This document shows positions 25,783 to 36,676 of a stretch of 64,000 nucleotides of DNA, piece by piece. Made by a program: the position numbers and the translations under genes. Location of the stretch: the NCBI GenBank assembly GCA_013285425.1, contig CP053447.1:1928001-1992000 (forward strand), in the 5' to 3' direction. Below the pieces are notes generated by a model, which was not told the DNA's origin, ran no database searches, and saw only the letters and a program-made list of their open reading frames with translations. The DNA is from Ignavibacteriota bacterium (GTDB lineage: Bacteria > Bacteroidota > Ignavibacteria > Ignavibacteriales > Ignavibacteriaceae). Each line of letters starts with the position of its first letter. Position 1 is the stretch's first letter.

Positions 25783-28700
25783 TTACTTGAGAAGCATCAT
25801 TTTTTTCGATGAAGTAAAATTACCAGCCTGTAATCTTAAGAAATAAACACCGCTTGCATATTTAGAACCTTCCCACTGATGTTTATAATATCCAGGCTCA
25901 AGGACTTTATCGTAGATAGTTTCAACTTCGCATCCTAAAGCATCGTAAACTTTAAGTGTTACTTTAACTTCCTTCGGAATTCCGAACTGGATGGTTGTTG
26001 TCGGATTGAACGGATTCGGATAATTCTGAGATAAACTAAATGATGAGGGGATCGCCGAGTAATCTACTTCAATTACACTTGAATAATTTTCCTTCCCATC
26101 AAAATCTAATTGTTTAAGTCTGTAGTAATACTTCCCTTTACCAGTTAATCCTCCATCAATATAAGAATACTGATGTTTATCAGTTGTCGTACCTATTCCT
26201 TTTATAAATCCGATTTTCCCAAATACTTTTCCATCGTTGCTTCTTTCAACTTCAAAACCTGAATTGTTAAGCTCAGTTGCTGTTTCCCAGGTTAATCTTA
26301 CCGATTGTTCTTCAACGGCTGCTTCAAAAGAAACTAATTCCACCGGTATTATTCCAAGTCCGAAGAAATCGATGTACTTTTCCATAAGTGCTTTCTTTGT
26401 TGCTTCATTCGGGGTATCATTCAATCCGCCAAATTCAAAAGAAGCACCGATAGTTTTATAGGTGTTATTTTCATAAGCAACTGCACATGCATAACTTGGA
26501 CTTTGATTTCTTAATATTACCTGAGCAGGAGCAATATTATTTAATCGATCAATCCATTTATTATCACCACTGTAAGTAAATGTCATTCCTTCAGTAAAAG
26601 TACCTGCTTGTCCTAAAATTGTTCCGAGATCACCGCTTCCATCACCAATTCCCACAATATTAAACATACCATGTACTGCTGTCTGTGGATCGTAATACCA
26701 GGTATCGCCGCCTTCCATATAAAGCATTCCACCGCTGTTTAAGAAATCTGCTAATAATTGCCCTTCGGTGGTTGTAAGCTGATGGTTGTTTGAGTACACA
26801 CCTAAACAGACAAATACAGATTGATATAAACTCAAATCCGTTGGAAAATCTGTTTGATAAACATAAGCAATATCAAGTGCTTCAAATGCAGTTCTCATTG
26901 CCGGACTTGAATTATGATTTTCATCTTTACAAACTATCAAAACAGGAATCTTACCAACAATTATTGAGATACTGCTATTTGATGCAATTCCCATTGAAGC
27001 GGTCATATTAAAATCAAAGACAGCCTGATGACCTGTTGTTATTGTTGAACTTGCAGTAACATTAAATGATTTTGTTACTTTTCCAGCAGGAAGCAAATTA
27101 CCATAATTCTGCTGTCCACTGTTTATAGTAATCAGAGCATCAGTTGTTGTCAGGATGCCCTGAACATTTACTGCCTCTGAATGCCCAATATTGGTTATTT
27201 CAACAAAAATATCTGCGGTTTCACCCGGATCAAGAATACCATTATTGTTTCCACCTGGATCTGAAATATTGTAACTTGACTGAACAAGTACAGGCGCTTG
27301 AACCTTGAGTGTAAAGTAACTTATCCAGTTATTATTACCATCTGTTGCAGCTACTTCAAACGAAATAATTTCCTGATCCGGAGTTAAAGGATCAACAGCA
27401 ATTTTAAATCCATTTGATTTAAATAATCTGCCTCCGGCTGGTATTGTTCCGTAAAATTCAGTTGAATCAATAACTGTAACATAGCCGCTGTTGCTTCTCA
27501 AAATAAGTGTTACGTTTTCTGCCTGTGATACTCCAACATTATAAGCTCTTAAAGAGATAAATGGTGATTCACCATAATCTAATAGAGCATTATTATTGCC
27601 TAAAGTATCATTAACAACAGTTGAATCTGAAATTACATATGCACCTTCACTAGGTACAACAGGAATATCAGCAGAATATCTATAATAGTTTTGTTTAGTT
27701 ACTGTTAGTTTAACTGTATTGCCCGGTACAATAAATGGGATATTTATTGCAACAGGACTTCCAGTTCCTTCAGCAACAGCTATTATTTCTCCATTACAAG
27801 TTAAAGCAATCAGCGAATTATTATCAGCAGTAACATTAAACTGAGGATTGCCTGCAAGAATTACAGGATTATGCACAACATTAAGAGTCTGAGGTATTTC
27901 TGAATATACTGTTGTAAAAGCATCTCCGTGATGATGGAATAAATAATATGTAACCATTTTATTATTGGTATTGTAGGGCCAATTAGAATACTGTAGGAAA
28001 TATTTACCAACAACATTTCCAAATGCAGGTAATAGTCTATCGGGTCCAGCGATACCATAATCAGGCATAAAATCAGGCCACATACCATCGAACATTCCCC
28101 AAACATAAGCATCATTAACAAATGAATATGAAACCTCTGATGCTGCAATTAATCCAAGCGCACCTTTTTGATGTCTGTGAAAAGCTTCAGCAAAACATTC
28201 ACCTGACCAGTTATATTTTCCAGTTAAACAATTTATTGAAAAAACAAAAACCAAATCATCATTATTTAATCCCGAAAGATTTGAATTACTATAAGCTGGT
28301 TCACCCCATCCGGTTTCAAGTCCATGATCGCGATGCTGTAACATAAACGCACCGCTGTTTATATCATTATTAATTCTTGTAGCATTACCGCCCCAATCTG
28401 TTAAATGCTGTGCAGTTGCCGGAATATATCCTCTGCCATTTGGACCAAAATAGTTAACTACCAAACTTGTATTCTGGTTAGATGACCAGTTGGTAAACGG
28501 CGGCGTTCCGGAATAAATTGCATTTTCTCTTTTTGGAGATTTACCAAGTTTATATTGCCAGAATCCATTAATGGTTTCTGAACATATCTGAAACCATCTT
28601 TCCGTTTGCCATCCCATTGCGGTTATCGCATTATTATAAAAGTTGGGATTTGTTGGAGGGTTTCTTTCATATTTTAGAAACTTAGTTATCATTGTTTGTA

Positions 28701-29793
28701 AATGTGCGGCATTCTGTGCAGTTATTCTTGCTAAAACAATATCAGCCATATTATTATTATTTACATCAGCATAAATATGATCTGATACACAGTAATTATT
28801 CCACATAGGGCTATGTATAGTATTGCCGGTAGTACCATAATCACCCAGCAATAAAACAGCTGCCGGAGGAATTGTCCAGGTATTATATGCGTTGTTAATA
28901 AAATTTTCTATTGCAGTTGAATTATTACCGCCTGTCTGAACAGTAGTAAATATACCTGTTTTAATACCCTGCTGTGTTCTGAACTGTTTAATCGAATCTG
29001 CCCAGGCAAGAAATACCGGATCATTTGGGCATATTATTACATATTCAAAATCCTGATCTTCTTTATTGGATTTATAATTGTATTGAACCTTTGGCAATGA
29101 ATTATAATTCACAATAACATTATTTAATATCGGATCAAACCATCTGCTGCGAAGTCTATCTTCACCAAAGTGTCCGTTACCGCCATTAAATCTTACAGCA
29201 ACTTTTAAATCCCTGTAAACTATAAGCTGTTTGGTTACAGGATTATATTGAAATGGTGTAATACCAAGCTGAACAACATCAACTCCTCTGATCTCAGTTG
29301 GTTTTGATAATATTACAGGTTCAGCAGGATAAAAATCATTCTGACTATAAATACTGTTGTTCTTTTCATAAACCAATGGACCTTTATCAGTGTCTTTTGG
29401 AATTCTAAATGCCGGAGCTACTTCAACATTCTCAATGGTTTCTGTTCTGTAACTTGTAATCTCGAATGTTGCATTGGCACCTTCTGGTATTGCAATAAAT
29501 CTTGATGTTCCCGGTAAATCAGGTGCTCCTTCATCATTTGGAAGGAAAATACCGGGTAAATGAATGGATTTCATATTTAATTCTTCAATGTAAACATCCA
29601 GCATCTCAAATTCAGAAATAGAAAAATTTATTTGGATGCCAGAAGCACTTTCTGTTTCCAGAGTAAATCCCGATTTACCCCAGGAATCAGAGTAGCTAAT
29701 TACCTGTGCATTAACCTTAATTGACAGGAATAAACAAAAGAAAGCAATTACATACATTCCTTTGCTTAAAGAAAGAGTAAATTTTGTTTTCAC
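25783..29793 (-). CDS. Gingipain-family cysteine protease with T9SS sorting domain
   Basis: A 1336-residue secreted protease. A signal peptide (about 1-29) is followed by a propeptide (C25 N-terminal region, to about 240) and the peptidase C25 domain. The catalytic pair is His490 in RDHG and Cys522 in INCLTG, 32 residues apart as in gingipains. After the protease come an Ig-like domain, two CARDB-type domains (about 730-960), a DUF4350/GATase-like domain and a T9SS sorting domain (NYPNPFNPTTTIQFGIP). Gingipains cut after Arg or Lys; the specificity here is not determinable from sequence. The gene is alone between two large gaps. Confidence 0.9.
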   Translation of the reverse strand: MKTKFTLSLSKGMYVIAFFCLFLSIKVNAQVISYSDSWGKSGFTLETESASGIQINFSISEFEMLDVYIEELNMKSIHLPGIFLPNDEGAPDLPGTSRFIAIPEGANATFEITSYRTETIENVEVAPAFRIPKDTDKGPLVYEKNNSIYSQNDFYPAEPVILSKPTEIRGVDVVQLGITPFQYNPVTKQLIVYRDLKVAVRFNGGNGHFGEDRLRSRWFDPILNNVIVNYNSLPKVQYNYKSNKEDQDFEYVIICPNDPVFLAWADSIKQFRTQQGIKTGIFTTVQTGGNNSTAIENFINNAYNTWTIPPAAVLLLGDYGTTGNTIHSPMWNNYCVSDHIYADVNNNNMADIVLARITAQNAAHLQTMITKFLKYERNPPTNPNFYNNAITAMGWQTERWFQICSETINGFWQYKLGKSPKRENAIYSGTPPFTNWSSNQNTSLVVNYFGPNGRGYIPATAQHLTDWGGNATRINNDINSGAFMLQHRDHGLETGWGEPAYSNSNLSGLNNDDLVFVFSINCLTGKYNWSGECFAEAFHRHQKGALGLIAASEVSYSFVNDAYVWGMFDGMWPDFMPDYGIAGPDRLLPAFGNVVGKYFLQYSNWPYNTNNKMVTYYLFHHHGDAFTTVYSEIPQTLNVVHNPVILAGNPQFNVTADNNSLIALTCNGEIIAVAEGTGSPVAINIPFIVPGNTVKLTVTKQNYYRYSADIPVVPSEGAYVISDSTVVNDTLGNNNALLDYGESPFISLRAYNVGVSQAENVTLILRSNSGYVTVIDSTEFYGTIPAGGRLFKSNGFKIAVDPLTPDQEIISFEVAATDGNNNWISYFTLKVQAPVLVQSSYNISDPGGNNNGILDPGETADIFVEITNIGHSEAVNVQGILTTTDALITINSGQQNYGNLLPAGKVTKSFNVTASSTITTGHQAVFDFNMTASMGIASNSSISIIVGKIPVLIVCKDENHNSSPAMRTAFEALDIAYVYQTDFPTDLSLYQSVFVCLGVYSNNHQLTTTEGQLLADFLNSGGMLYMEGGDTWYYDPQTAVHGMFNIVGIGDGSGDLGTILGQAGTFTEGMTFTYSGDNKWIDRLNNIAPAQVILRNQSPSYACAVAYENNTYKTIGASFEFGGLNDTPNEATKKALMEKYIDFFGLGIIPVELVSFEAAVEEQSVRLTWETATELNNSGFEVERSNDGKVFGKIGFIKGIGTTTDKHQYSYIDGGLTGKGKYYYRLKQLDFDGKENYSSVIEVDYSAIPSSFSLSQNYPNPFNPTTTIQFGIPKEVKVTLKVYDALGCEVETIYDKVLEPGYYKHQWEGSKYASGVYFLRLQAGNFTSSKKMMLLK

Positions 29794-30178
29794 TATAATC
29801 TCCCTTGAATTTCAATTTATCATTAATACATATTAAGATAAAATGTGGTTTATAGAATAGTTGGTTAAGTTTTATAAAGATTTGTTTTAAATAAGGATTA
29901 TATCGCCGTTGCTTATATCTATAACATCTAAAGGTGCTAAATGTTATAAGGATTAAACAAAATAGTGTTATGAGTAGTTTGTAAAACAAGTGCCGCTAAC
30001 AATTATTGTATTTGCCTTGTAAAGTTAGATACAATAATACTTAAAGTAAACAGTTTGGGATATAAAATCTTTAGATTGGTTAGTATTTAAACGCGTAATT
30101 AAAACAATACACTAACAATCACCATTGTTAGTAATATTCAATAAAGTTCGAAGGTTTAAATGCATAGGATTTCTTTTA
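29794..30178. other. Intergenic region, promoter area of the gingipain-like gene
   Basis: About 385 AT-rich bases between the start of the protease gene and the end of the membrane protein gene, both on the minus strand. The first 200 bases should hold the promoter of the protease gene. A frame of 90 codons partly overlaps the protease start on the same strand in another phase and looks spurious. I see no RNA gene or hairpin of note. Confidence 0.5.
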
Positions 30179-31831
30179 TTATTTTGGTATTGAATAGTGT
30201 AAATCATTCTTTATGATTAACTCATTTCCACCATTGGGAATAATGTATTTACTAAAACCTAAATCCCTGTAGTTAACTAAGAATTTTTTAAAAGTAGAAT
30301 CAGAATTAAATTTTTTGTTTCCGAGTAATTTCCCACTTAAGATAATCAAATTGATTTCATATTTTTCTAAAAATTTATTGAAATCCATTATCTTTTCGCT
30401 GCTTTTAATCCAAGAATAATTTGGAGTTAGATATGTGTAATATCCGCCATTATCCTCCAACATATTAACTTTGGTTTTAATATTTAAAGACCTTAAGAAT
30501 TTAACAGTTTCAATATTATTCTGAGAATAATTCGAATAGAACTTTTTTGGATCAGGAGTTACAAATAATAATAGAATAGCAAATAAGACAAGGGCTATTG
30601 ATGTTAAATTCCTTTCCAGTATTGATCTAGTAAGATCAACTTTAATTAAAGGGAGAAAAATTATTATTACAAAGAAAAGTAAAAACAACAAATAATGCTG
30701 ACGGGGATATATAATTATTATTGAGCTAAAAATTGGAATCAGATAAAAAATTGAAGTTATAATAATACACTTGGAATCATTAAAATTGCTTTTTAATAGT
30801 TGCAAAATCGGCGTTTTACTCCGATAAAGATCTACTAAAGTTAAAATACTAATTATAAATAATAATAAATAAAGCCCAATATATTCGAGCCTGTAATTAT
30901 CTACCGTAAATACGGTATAACTGGTTAATTTAGAAAATTCTGAAAAGATTATAGAAACATTTGTGTATAAGTGTTTAATGAATAACTCAGTATTTGAAAA
31001 CAATGCTTCAGGGACATTACTGATATTTCCAAAATTATCCTGAATAATTATATCGCAATCTCTCCAGGGGTTCAATGCACTATGATTCCATGCAACCCAA
31101 TTCAATGAGAAATGCTGCTTAAAAGCACCAAATGCTCTTCCACCTACTCCTATAGGATTGCCGATAATTATTATTAATACTAAAGCAATAAGACTAATCT
31201 TTAAGATATTCCATCTATTTATCAGGAAAGATTTTGTTTTAATAACTCTATAAAGAAAAAAGACAGTAATAAAAATAAAAGAGATGAAAAGCTCCGGTCT
31301 AACATACGCAGATAGTAAAGATCCAATTATAATAAAACTCCACCCAAGTATATTTTTTTTTGTTAATGAGAATAAAAGGAAAGAGCAAATTATAAGTAAT
31401 AAAGCAAAATGTGTTACTTTGGGGTGAACTGATATATTTCCTGAGCTAATCAGGAAGAAAAACCCAATAAGAAAAGCTATAATTTGAGATACACGCTTTG
31501 TTCTTAAAAAAACGTACAGTAAAAGAGGTAATATCAATGTAAGAATTTGAAAATTAAAAAAGTATAAAGTTATACTATCTGTATTAAATGCAGATAATAA
31601 AAAATACCATATTGAATAAACTGGAGCCCATTGAGGACTAGGTAGGCCTTTTCTGAGAAGAAAGATACCATTTCGTAAGTAAAGAGTTTCATCCTGTAGT
31701 TCAATATCTAAATATGAACCAATATCATATACGTAGTTAATTCCAATACATAAAAGAAGCAGGAATAAAATAATATCTTCTTTATTCTTAAGTATTTTTT
31801 CAGTCAACTTTTTTACTGATACAATTCTCAT
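30179..31831 (-). CDS. Multi-pass membrane protein, GT-C glycosyltransferase-like
   Basis: A 550-residue inner-membrane protein with about ten hydrophobic segments. The first outer loop has QDETLYLRNG with Asp47-Glu48, the acidic motif that GT-C sugar transferases (ArnT/PMT-type) use at this place. A later soluble end of about 100 residues (after residue 440) resembles the periplasmic tail of these enzymes. Such proteins transfer sugars from polyprenyl carriers to lipids or proteins. It has no obvious partner genes, and the substrate is unknown. The call rests on topology and one motif. Confidence 0.6.
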   Translation of the reverse strand: MRIVSVKKLTEKILKNKEDIILFLLLLCIGINYVYDIGSYLDIELQDETLYLRNGIFLLRKGLPSPQWAPVYSIWYFLLSAFNTDSITLYFFNFQILTLILPLLLYVFLRTKRVSQIIAFLIGFFFLISSGNISVHPKVTHFALLLIICSFLLFSLTKKNILGWSFIIIGSLLSAYVRPELFISFIFITVFFLYRVIKTKSFLINRWNILKISLIALVLIIIIGNPIGVGGRAFGAFKQHFSLNWVAWNHSALNPWRDCDIIIQDNFGNISNVPEALFSNTELFIKHLYTNVSIIFSEFSKLTSYTVFTVDNYRLEYIGLYLLLFIISILTLVDLYRSKTPILQLLKSNFNDSKCIIITSIFYLIPIFSSIIIIYPRQHYLLFLLFFVIIIFLPLIKVDLTRSILERNLTSIALVLFAILLLFVTPDPKKFYSNYSQNNIETVKFLRSLNIKTKVNMLEDNGGYYTYLTPNYSWIKSSEKIMDFNKFLEKYEINLIILSGKLLGNKKFNSDSTFKKFLVNYRDLGFSKYIIPNGGNELIIKNDLHYSIPK

Positions 31832-31988
31832 TGTTTATTAAAATAAATTTGTGGTATAAAGATAAGAAAAACCAAACAAAAGAGGTTTAATTGAGTATTC
31901 AAATATTGATGTGGATTTAAAATGAGCAGATAATTTCACTCAGTAAAGATTAACTTGTTGTGTAGTTTAATCTTATACTTAATCAGCA

Positions 31989-34547
31989 TTACATCATCTT
32001 AACAATCACCATTGTCATATCATCATTTGGAGGTGTTGAACCGCGGAAACTTTTAACAGCATCCCAAATATTCTGCATTAATTTTACCGAAGAATATTCT
32101 GAGCTTCCTTTAATCAACTCAGTTAATTTTTCATCACCAAACAGTTCATTTTTTTCATTCATTGCTTCGGTAATACCGTCTGAAAAAAACGCAAAAATCT
32201 GATTTGGTTCTATTTTAATCTCTTCTTCTTTAAGTGTTCGCTCAAATACCTCTCCTTTTTCTAATCCAAGACCAATTCCTTCACTTTTAATTGCTTCTAT
32301 TTTTCCGTTATTAGCAGTAATAAGAGGTAAATGACCTGCTCTGCAAAATTTTACAGTGCGTTTTTTTATATCAAATAAAGCAAGAGTTAAAGTAACAAAC
32401 CAGTTCCTTTCCATTGATTCATACATTTTTTTGTTTACTTCAACAAGAATTTCTTTTGGCGATAAGCTGTTAACTGTTGCAAGCTGAATCATTGTTTGTA
32501 CCTTGGTCATATAAAAAGATGCAGGCAGTCCTTTGCCGGATACATCACCAACTGCAACAAATAATTCATTTTCTGATTTCTGAATAAGATCAAAATAATC
32601 TCCGCCAACCTGCATAGCAGGAATCATCTCCCCACAAATGTCAATACCTTGCATATCAGGAATACATCTTGGCAGAAGGCTTTGTTGAATCTGTCTTGCA
32701 AGGTGAAGGTCGCGTTCAATTTTTATATTTTCGGTTTCCAATTGATACAATCTTGCATTTTCAAGTGAGACTGCTATTTGATTTGCTGCAGCATTAAGAA
32801 GTTCGATATCTTTACCGCCAAACTTAGATCCAGAATACTTTAAACCAAACAACAAAGCCCCAACAACCTTGGATTTTATTATCATTGGAATTACAGAGTA
32901 CACACCTTCACTAATTAATTTTTCAGACTTATCAAAAAATACGCTCGGGAAGTCCTGCTGCTCAATTACAGGGTGTTCAGTATAGATTGATTTCTCATTG
33001 ACCACAGAAATAAAATTTGATTTTTCAATAACACATTCCGGATTTGAAAAGCCTACTCCGCGTGCAAGAAATAAAATATCTTTCTGATAATCCTTAATCA
33101 GAATACCAAACTTTTTTATTTTCAGTGCCTCAACAAAGGTTGCGGCAGTAATATCAAGTATTTTTTCGCTGCCAACCACAGTTGCTACATCATTACTGAA
33201 TTGAATTAACACTTTTTGATAAGCAAATTGTTCGGGATAAAATTTTCTTGTTAAAAAATCCTGAAACCGGTCTTTGGTAGATTGAAATACAAATGCAAAA
33301 ATCAGGAACAGAATACCTGCAACAAATCCCTGAGTTTCTTTGCCAAAAAGATTACCTATTCCCTGTCCAAGTAGATAAATCACAACAAAATAAATACCTG
33401 CTATTGTTGCCATAGCCGCACCGTAGATAATTGTATTTCTTAAAACTATACTAACATCAAGCAGCTGATATTTAAATATTGCATAAGCAAATGCTATCGG
33501 TACAAGAACATACAATATTACGGGCATATAATATTCGGGTGAATTAAAAACAATATCAGAGATTGCAGGAGCTATTGCCTTAAAATAAATATTTATGAAA
33601 AAGCCAAAGGTAAAAGCCAGAATAAAAATAAATATCGGCTTTCTGTTATTTTTATTCTTCTCTCTCCTGTAGTGAACAACCAATGAAACCCAAGAGGCAC
33701 AATAAATTACTATCAACAACACCTGTGCTATCATTTGCCAAAGTTTAAACCACACAAGTGATGTAAAATCTGTAACGTATAACAGAACAGTCAGCGCTAC
33801 ACCGATTAGACTGAATATCAGGGTAAAATAGAACAGCGATAATTTTACCGCTTTTTCTTCGGCAAATTTAAACTGTTTTGGAAACGACCATACAAAATAA
33901 AGCAGTAATATTGGACCAAAAATCTGACTCATAAGCACAATTGTTGTAGCTATCAAAGCAGTAATCGGCTGCTCTTTAACAAATTGTACAAAAAACAGTT
34001 CGAATGGGAAAAGTACATGCGCTGCTGAAAGGACGCTTGTAATGCCAACTGCAAAAAATAACTTTTGAGCTAATCCATCTGGTTTAGCACTGTAAACTAT
34101 AAAACCAATCAGTAAAAATATCAACCCACTGATTGATTCTGTCAATGATTCAAATTTAATGAGCTTTTTTACTTGAACCTTTGTAACAAAAACATCACCT
34201 GATTTTTTCTTTACCTTATATTCTGCAAGTTCGCCGTTTTTATAATTATTAAGAATATTTTGAGCTTGTGTTGTATTCTTTAGTTGTATATGATTTATTT
34301 CAAGAAGCTGATCGCCATCCCTGATACCTGCATTCCAGCTTACACCATTAACTTTAACCTTGTCAAAAATTATTGCTACAGAATCTTTACCTTCTTTCTG
34401 CGGAAGCCATAAACATTCATCATTTGATTGAACCCTTATATTTAATGCGTAATAAATTGATAATACTGAAACGAAAGCAAGTATTATTGTAACACCAGAA
34501 GCAATGTTTAATCTGTATTTACGAAAAAATATTTTAATGTTGTTCAT
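31989..34547 (-). CDS. Membrane PDZ-GAF-SpoIIE serine phosphatase (RsbU-like)
   Basis: An 852-residue signalling protein. An N-terminal TM precedes a PDZ-like domain (about 45-115, VSWNAGIRDGDQLLEINHIQL). About eight TM segments follow (120-400), then a GAF domain (about 430-590) and a C-terminal PP2C/SpoIIE phosphatase (LARQIQQSLLP, VGGDYFD, GDVSGKGLPASF, FSDGITEA, DDMTMVIV) with the metal-binding aspartates in place. Such enzymes dephosphorylate STAS anti-sigma antagonists in partner switching. It lies in the same direction as a second phosphatase and an RsbW/STAS pair, so those are probable partners. Input signal unknown. Confidence 0.88.
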   Translation of the reverse strand: MNNIKIFFRKYRLNIASGVTIILAFVSVLSIYYALNIRVQSNDECLWLPQKEGKDSVAIIFDKVKVNGVSWNAGIRDGDQLLEINHIQLKNTTQAQNILNNYKNGELAEYKVKKKSGDVFVTKVQVKKLIKFESLTESISGLIFLLIGFIVYSAKPDGLAQKLFFAVGITSVLSAAHVLFPFELFFVQFVKEQPITALIATTIVLMSQIFGPILLLYFVWSFPKQFKFAEEKAVKLSLFYFTLIFSLIGVALTVLLYVTDFTSLVWFKLWQMIAQVLLIVIYCASWVSLVVHYRREKNKNNRKPIFIFILAFTFGFFINIYFKAIAPAISDIVFNSPEYYMPVILYVLVPIAFAYAIFKYQLLDVSIVLRNTIIYGAAMATIAGIYFVVIYLLGQGIGNLFGKETQGFVAGILFLIFAFVFQSTKDRFQDFLTRKFYPEQFAYQKVLIQFSNDVATVVGSEKILDITAATFVEALKIKKFGILIKDYQKDILFLARGVGFSNPECVIEKSNFISVVNEKSIYTEHPVIEQQDFPSVFFDKSEKLISEGVYSVIPMIIKSKVVGALLFGLKYSGSKFGGKDIELLNAAANQIAVSLENARLYQLETENIKIERDLHLARQIQQSLLPRCIPDMQGIDICGEMIPAMQVGGDYFDLIQKSENELFVAVGDVSGKGLPASFYMTKVQTMIQLATVNSLSPKEILVEVNKKMYESMERNWFVTLTLALFDIKKRTVKFCRAGHLPLITANNGKIEAIKSEGIGLGLEKGEVFERTLKEEEIKIEPNQIFAFFSDGITEAMNEKNELFGDEKLTELIKGSSEYSSVKLMQNIWDAVKSFRGSTPPNDDMTMVIVKMM

Positions 34548-34564
34548 TTTGATTATTATAAAAA

Positions 34565-36166
34565 TTATTTGGCTTTCAAAACCATTAGTGTAATATCATC
34601 TGATTGAGTTGTTCCCTTTGCAAATTTTTGAACTTCATCTTTTATCTCATTCAGTATTCCATTGGCAGAGTAACCCGCTGATTTAATACAAATAGATTCA
34701 AGCAAAGAATCAGAAAACTCTTCTCCCTTTTTATTCATAGCTTCAGAAATTCCATCTGTAAACATTATAAGAACATCATCCTTTTGCAATTGAATTAATT
34801 CTGAGCTATACGGCATTACCGTTTTCATCACTCCAAGTATCATTCCTCCAACTTCCAGCTTAATAATTGAACCATTTCTGATAAGCAAAGGAGGATTATG
34901 ACCAGCGTTTACATAGTGTAACGTACGTTTTTCATCATTTAGCATCCCCCAGAAAAAGGTAATAAATCTTCCATCAGCAGTATTTTCAGATATAAGATTA
35001 TTCAACAAACCGGTAGCATCGGTAAGCGGAACATTTTGTCTGCATATAACTTGTAAAAATGCCTGAAGGTTTGCCATCAATAAAGAAGCAGGAACACCTT
35101 TGCCGGAAACATCAGCAATTGCAAGACAATAATTTTCATTATCCAGTTTTATTATATCGTAATAATCACCACCGACCTGTTGAGAAGTAATACTCATAGC
35201 TGCAATCTCAAAATTCTTATGAACCGGAATAATTTGCGGGAATAAGTTTTTTTGAATTTCTCTTGCAAGTTCCAGTTCTTCTTCCAGCTTTTGTTTTTCT
35301 ATTGCTTCTCTAAAAAGTCTTCTGTTTTCAAGTGATATAATTGCAAGACTGCCAATTGAAAAAATAAATTCAATATCCGAATCAGTGTATTCTTCATTGT
35401 TAAATCTCTTACCAAGTATTATCAGCCCTTTTGTTTTCCCCTGAAGCTGCATAGGAATAATTACTTCAATACCCAATGAATAAATATCTGGATAAAGTAA
35501 AGCTACCTGAGTTTTATTAAGTGAAGACTCAATTTTATAATAATCATATTTACGAAGATGACCTAACAATTCTTCAACCGGAATTTTTGGTTCAATTACT
35601 TCAATATCATCACCATCAAATCTTAACAAAGCATATTTCTGAACCATAAACTGACCAATCAAAGAAAACATAAGTAATCTTGTAACTTTAGTTGATTCGG
35701 AAAACAACCCAAATTCCTTACTTAATTCAAAAAGCGAGCTTAGTCTTTGAATCCTTGAATCAAGTTCACGGTTTACAATTTTTAACTCTTCAACAATCAA
35801 AGAATTTTGTATTGCAGATGAGGCAATATTGAGGATAGTTTTTAAAAAGTCCAGATCATCTTTACTGTAGGGCTGTCTATTTAATTTTTCACCAAGTGAT
35901 ACAATTCCAAGACATTCATTTGATGAACTGATTTTTTCAGCAGCGATCAGATTATTTGAGCTAAAATATTCATTAAGCTCTTCATTGATGATACAATTAT
36001 CATCCGCAATAATTTCAGGAAATTCTGTTATTCCTTTTTCAGTAATTCCTTTTTGCGCTTTTAATATAAGCTTATCGTTTAGCTTTAATGCAACAATACC
36101 TTTGGTTGCCAAAAACTTTCCAAGACAGGTTAATAAGACATTATTTAAAATAAAAACTGAGATCAA
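34565..36166 (-). CDS. Cytosolic GAF-SpoIIE serine phosphatase
   Basis: A 533-residue soluble protein with a first GAF-like domain (about 20-130), a second GAF domain (about 150-290) and a SpoIIE/PP2C phosphatase (about 300-533). Hallmarks are LAREIQKNLFPQ, VGGDYYD, ADVSGKGVPASLLMA, FTDGISEA and DDITLMVL. It starts 68 bases after the RsbW-like gene and is 17 bases before the membrane phosphatase gene, so these are probably one operon. It should act on a phospho-STAS protein such as the ones at 36677 or 41559. The start is the longest open frame and may be a little long. Confidence 0.87.
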   Translation of the reverse strand: MISVFILNNVLLTCLGKFLATKGIVALKLNDKLILKAQKGITEKGITEFPEIIADDNCIINEELNEYFSSNNLIAAEKISSSNECLGIVSLGEKLNRQPYSKDDLDFLKTILNIASSAIQNSLIVEELKIVNRELDSRIQRLSSLFELSKEFGLFSESTKVTRLLMFSLIGQFMVQKYALLRFDGDDIEVIEPKIPVEELLGHLRKYDYYKIESSLNKTQVALLYPDIYSLGIEVIIPMQLQGKTKGLIILGKRFNNEEYTDSDIEFIFSIGSLAIISLENRRLFREAIEKQKLEEELELAREIQKNLFPQIIPVHKNFEIAAMSITSQQVGGDYYDIIKLDNENYCLAIADVSGKGVPASLLMANLQAFLQVICRQNVPLTDATGLLNNLISENTADGRFITFFWGMLNDEKRTLHYVNAGHNPPLLIRNGSIIKLEVGGMILGVMKTVMPYSSELIQLQKDDVLIMFTDGISEAMNKKGEEFSDSLLESICIKSAGYSANGILNEIKDEVQKFAKGTTQSDDITLMVLKAK

Positions 36167-36234
36167 GACTGGAGTTTATAACTCTGCTGAACTCAACGAG
36201 TGCAGTAAGATTTCTTTTAACCTTTAAACTTTCA

Positions 36235-36672
36235 TTATCTGACATTGCTTTTGTCCGCTTTTATATTTTTGGAAAGCAATACCTCGTTGTATTTACCGGG
36301 AACAGAGCGATATTCAACATTATCCATAAGAGTTTTCATCAGATACATACCAAGTCCGCCAACCTTTTTTTGTCTGTAATATTTTTGCAGATCAGGTTCA
36401 GGTATTTTATCAGGTGAAAACGAATTGCCATAATCTGTAATAGTAACAACAAACTTTTTACCTGAAAGTTTTAATTTAATAATTATTTCTCCATCAGGTA
36501 CGGAATGATATGCATGTTTAATGATATTAGTACAGGCTTCATCAACTGCAAGAATAATATTTTCAACTATATCCTGTTCTATGTTTGCTTCAGCGGCATG
36601 CGAGCTTACGAAATCTCTTATAACCGATAAGTTTTCTGTTTTACTTTTAACTTTTAATTTACTTGTTTTCAC
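36235..36672 (-). CDS. RsbW-like serine kinase / anti-sigma ATPase
   Basis: A GHKL ATPase of about 145 residues if started at the GTG at 36672, four bases after the STAS stop. A longer frame to 36777 overlaps the STAS gene by 101 bases and adds residues that do not look like the family; the shorter form fits the usual length. The N-box DEACTNIIKHAYH and the G boxes TDYGNSFSPDK and VGGLGMYLMKTLMD are typical of RsbW/SpoIIAB/BtrW. The family binds a sigma factor or other target and phosphorylates a STAS antagonist. Next to a STAS gene and phosphatases, it should be the switch kinase here. Confidence 0.85.
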   Translation of the reverse strand: MKTSKLKVKSKTENLSVIRDFVSSHAAEANIEQDIVENIILAVDEACTNIIKHAYHSVPDGEIIIKLKLSGKKFVVTITDYGNSFSPDKIPEPDLQKYYRQKKVGGLGMYLMKTLMDNVEYRSVPGKYNEVLLSKNIKADKSNVR

Positions 36673-36676
36673 GATA

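Noticed and set aside
29717..29989. 90-codon minus-strand frame at the start of the gingipain-like gene
   Set aside because: Overlaps the signal-peptide region of the real gene in another phase and has no coding features.
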